From NCBI GenBank assembly GCA_964372215.1, contig CAYJQC010000012.1, forward strand, positions 79,684 to 143,683: DNA of 64,000 nt, given 5' to 3'. This stretch comes from DAIMFL01 sp964372215 (lineage in GTDB: Bacteria > Pseudomonadota > Alphaproteobacteria > Dongiales > Dongiaceae). The notes under the pieces were generated by a model. It was given only the letters and a program-made list of their open reading frames with translations. It was not told the origin of the DNA and did no database searches. The position numbers were made by a program, and so were the translations under genes. Within the stretch, counting starts at the first letter, position 1, and every line of letters starts with the position of its first letter. Below, piece by piece: positions 61,437-64,000 of this stretch.

Positions 61437-64000
61437 ATGGCGTTGCGGGCGGAACAGCAGAAGGCCGAACTGGTCGAACGCGTGGTCGCGCTGGCCGAGG
61501 CCAAGCTCGGACCCGAGCGCGCGCCCGAGGTCGGGCACTTCCTGCGGGCCTTTTATGCGAACGTGCCGCCGGACGACATCCGGCACGAGACCCCCGAAAA
61601 CCTGTTCGGCGCGGCCCTGGCGCTGTGGAGCTTCGGCGCGACGCGCCAGCCCGGCGGCTCGAAGGTCAGGATCTACAATCCGAACATCGAGGAGCATGGC
61701 TGGCGCTCGAGCCACACCGTGGTCGAGATCGTCAACGACGACATGCCGTTTCTGGTCGATTCGGTGACTGCGGCGCTGAACGGCTTCGACCTCACCGTGT
61801 TCCTCGTCATCCATCCGATCCTGAAGGTCGATCGCGATGCCGCCGGCAAGCTCGTCGCCTGCGGCGGCGAGCGCGCCGCGCTCAGCGAATCGTTCATGCA
61901 GGTCCGCATCAGCGAACAGGGCTCGACGGCGCGGCTCGACGAGATCAGCGGCGCGCTCGAACGGGTGCTGGCCGACGTGCGCGCCGCGGTCCAGGACTGG
62001 CGCAGCATGCGCGCCAAGATCGGCGAGACCCTGGCCGAGCTCGATCAGCGCCCGCCGGCCCTGGCGCCGGACGAGCTCGAGGAGGCGCGCGCGTTCCTGC
62101 GCTGGCTCGACGACGACCACTACACCTTCCTCGGCTATCGCGAGTACGACTTCGACGGCGACATCGAAGGCGGCGACAACACCGTGGTCAACCTGTCGAT
62201 CCAACCGGGGAGCGGTCTCGGCATCCTGCGCGAGGACAGCGTTTCGGTGTTCGACGGCCTGCGCAACTTCGACAAGCTGCCGCAGCAGGTGCGGCATTTC
62301 CTGCGCCAGTCGCGGCTGTTCGTGGTCACCAAGTCGAACCACCGGTCGACCGTGCACCGCGCCGTGCACATGGACACGATCGGCGTGAAGCGCTTCGACG
62401 CGAACGGCAGGATCGTCGGCGAACGGCTGTTCGTCGGCCTGCTGACCTCGGTGGCCTACAGCCGCTCGCCGCGCGACATCCCGCTGCTGCGCCGCAAGGT
62501 CGAGACCTGCATGGCGCGCACCGGGTTCGCGCCGGCCAGCCATGACGGCAAGGCGCTGCTGCACATCCTGGAATCCTATCCGCGCGACGAGCTGTTCCAG
62601 ATCTCCGACGACGAGCTGTTCGAGATCGCGCTCGGCATCCTGCACCTGCAGGAGCGCCAGCGCATCGCGCTGTTCGTGCGGCGCGATCCGTTCGAGCGCT
62701 TCATCTCGTGCATGGTGTACATCCCGCGCGACCGCTACACCACCGAGCTCCGCCAGCACATGCAGAGCATCCTGGAGCGCGCCTGGAACGGTCGCCTCAA
62801 CGCCTTCTACACGCACATGACCGACGCGCCGCTCGGGCGGCTGCACATGATCATCGCGACCACCCCGGGCGCGATTCCCGAGGCCGACGTGGCCGAGCTG
62901 GAGCGGCGCCTGGTCGAGGCCGGGCGGTCCTGGGCCGACCAGCTGCAGGACGCGCTGCTGGAGGCGATGGGCGAGGCTCATGGCCTGGAGGCGCTGCGGC
63001 GCTATGCCGAGGCCTTTCCGTCGAGCTACCGCGAACGCTTCACCGCCCACGCCGCGGTGTTCGACATCGAGCGCATCGAGGAGGCGATCGGGTCCGGCAC
63101 GCTGGCGATGAACCTCTACCGCCCGGTCGAGGCGGCCGGCAACGAGCTGCGGCTCAAGGTCTACAATGCCGGCGTGCAGGTGGCGCTGTCCGACGTGCTG
63201 CCCATGCTCGAGCACATGGGCCTCAAGGTGATCAGCGAGCTGCCGTACACCGTCGCCGTGGCCGGCCTGGAGCGCCCGGTCTGGATCCACGACTTCGGCA
63301 TGGCGATGCCCGACGGCACCGAGATCGACATCAGCGAGGTGCGCGAGCTGTTCCACGAGGCCTATGCCCGGGTCTGGGCCGGCGAGATGGAGAATGACGG
63401 CTTCAACCGCCTGGTGCTGCGGGCGCGGCTGAGCTGGCGCAAGGTGGTGGTGCTGCGGGCCTACTGCAAGTACCTGCGCCAAGCCGGCATCCCGTTCAGC
63501 CAAGCCTACATGGAAGAGACGCTGGTCGGCAACGCGGAGATCGCGCGGCTGCTGGTGAAGCTGTTTCGCGTCCGCTTCGATCCGGCCGACCGCAATGACG
63601 TCGACGCGCGCGCCGCGCGGGTCAGGCAGCGGATCGAGACCGCCCTCGATTCGGTCGCCAATCTCGACGAGGACCGCATTCTCAGGCGCTACCTGAACGT
63701 GATCGACGCCACGCTCCGGACCAACTACTTCCAGGGCGCGCCGGAGGGCCGGGCGAAGCCCTATTTCTCCTTCAAGCTAGATTCGCGCGTCGTCGACGAG
63801 CTGCCGCTGCCGCGGCCGATGGTCGAGATCTGGGTCTACAGCCCGCGCGTCGAGGCGATCCATCTGCGCGGCGGCAAGGTGGCGCGCGGCGGCATCCGCT
63901 GGTCCGACCGGCGCGAGGATTTCCGCACCGAGATCCTCGGCCTGATGAAGGCGCAGATGGTGAAGAACGCCGTCATCGTGCCGGTCGGCTCGAAGGGCGG
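61437..64000 (+). CDS. gdh: NAD-dependent glutamate dehydrogenase, large type (5' part)
   Basis: ATG 61437 (AGGAAC just before) opens a frame that runs off the window: 854 codons of the roughly 1,600 usual for the ~180-kDa NAD-GDH. It turns glutamate to 2-oxoglutarate and ammonium. Seen: DDMPFLVDSV, LLHILESYPRDELFQI, RRDPFERFISCMVYIPRDRYTTE, FPSSYRE, SFKLDSR, IHLRGGKVARGGIRWSDRREDFRTEILGLMKAQMVKN, the start of the catalytic core with the substrate lysine region, ending VPVGSKGG. The frame is clean throughout. Confidence 0.96.
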   Translation, partial: MALRAEQQKAELVERVVALAEAKLGPERAPEVGHFLRAFYANVPPDDIRHETPENLFGAALALWSFGATRQPGGSKVRIYNPNIEEHGWRSSHTVVEIVNDDMPFLVDSVTAALNGFDLTVFLVIHPILKVDRDAAGKLVACGGERAALSESFMQVRISEQGSTARLDEISGALERVLADVRAAVQDWRSMRAKIGETLAELDQRPPALAPDELEEARAFLRWLDDDHYTFLGYREYDFDGDIEGGDNTVVNLSIQPGSGLGILREDSVSVFDGLRNFDKLPQQVRHFLRQSRLFVVTKSNHRSTVHRAVHMDTIGVKRFDANGRIVGERLFVGLLTSVAYSRSPRDIPLLRRKVETCMARTGFAPASHDGKALLHILESYPRDELFQISDDELFEIALGILHLQERQRIALFVRRDPFERFISCMVYIPRDRYTTELRQHMQSILERAWNGRLNAFYTHMTDAPLGRLHMIIATTPGAIPEADVAELERRLVEAGRSWADQLQDALLEAMGEAHGLEALRRYAEAFPSSYRERFTAHAAVFDIERIEEAIGSGTLAMNLYRPVEAAGNELRLKVYNAGVQVALSDVLPMLEHMGLKVISELPYTVAVAGLERPVWIHDFGMAMPDGTEIDISEVRELFHEAYARVWAGEMENDGFNRLVLRARLSWRKVVVLRAYCKYLRQAGIPFSQAYMEETLVGNAEIARLLVKLFRVRFDPADRNDVDARAARVRQRIETALDSVANLDEDRILRRYLNVIDATLRTNYFQGAPEGRAKPYFSFKLDSRVVDELPLPRPMVEIWVYSPRVEAIHLRGGKVARGGIRWSDRREDFRTEILGLMKAQMVKNAVIVPVGSKG

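Overview
The window (about 70% G+C, dense, few spacers) looks like chromosome of an alphaproteobacterium, most likely a member of Rhodospirillales. The evidence is the parA-parB / holA-lptE-leuS-DUF3576 block, an NAD-glutamate dehydrogenase of the very large type, an alphaproteobacterial porin, ftsK-lolA linkage and a GTP cyclohydrolase II fused to a worn RibB-like domain. Genus cannot be fixed from the sequence alone.

Layout. 1-6.2 kb: housekeeping (ParA end, ParB, converging with a DUF3576-leuS-lptE-holA operon). 6.4-12.9 kb: an accessory patch with four sulfotransferases, a beta-propeller protein and a TPR/O-GlcNAc-transferase-like (SPINDLY) enzyme, ending in the remnant of a porin gene just upstream of an intact porin (13.6-14.7 kb). 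14.8-18.7 kb: YggS, an L,D-transpeptidase, a low-complexity protein, RibA. 18.9-22.3 kb: a signalling group (small coupled ORF, OmpR-type regulator, MBL-fold hydrolase, membrane adenylate/guanylate cyclase whose frame is broken by a G/C homopolymer block). 22.3-28.4 kb: a complete peptide/opine-type ABC importer operon. 28.4-34.2 kb and 38.9-44.3 kb: two blocks of envelope-glycan-like genes (deacetylase, four glycosyltransferases, histidine phosphatase, an ABC exporter with a degenerate ATPase and a large insertion, a stand-alone cNMP-binding protein, a methyltransferase). Between them, 34.4-38.8 kb, lies a self-contained TetR-HlyD-FtsX/DevC-DevA efflux cassette. 44.5-61.3 kb: exonuclease III, glutamine amidotransferase-like hydrolase, membrane hydroxylase, LolA, FtsK, AmtB (without GlnK), a UbiH-type hydroxylase, PhyH, DUF971, Trm112, Lon-N, YbbN, ProX deacylase, tRNA-Gly(GCC), an ArnT-like glycosyltransferase with a PAP2 phosphatase. 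61.4 kb to the end: NAD-glutamate dehydrogenase, cut by the window edge.

How they work together. Three themes recur: surface modification (sulfotransferases, glycosyltransferases, deacetylase, ArnT/PAP2, LptE, LolA, porin), chromosome partition (ParAB, FtsK) and nitrogen/peptide metabolism (peptide ABC importer, AmtB, glutamate dehydrogenase). Minus-strand genes from 22.3 to 34.2 kb are chained by ATGA, GTGA or TGATG overlaps at most junctions, suggesting translational coupling. The items most worth a second look are the degenerate ABC exporter with its cNMP-binding and methyltransferase neighbours, the sulfotransferase/propeller/OGT patch, the porin remnant and the cyclase frame break. No CRISPR array, insertion sequence or prophage was seen.
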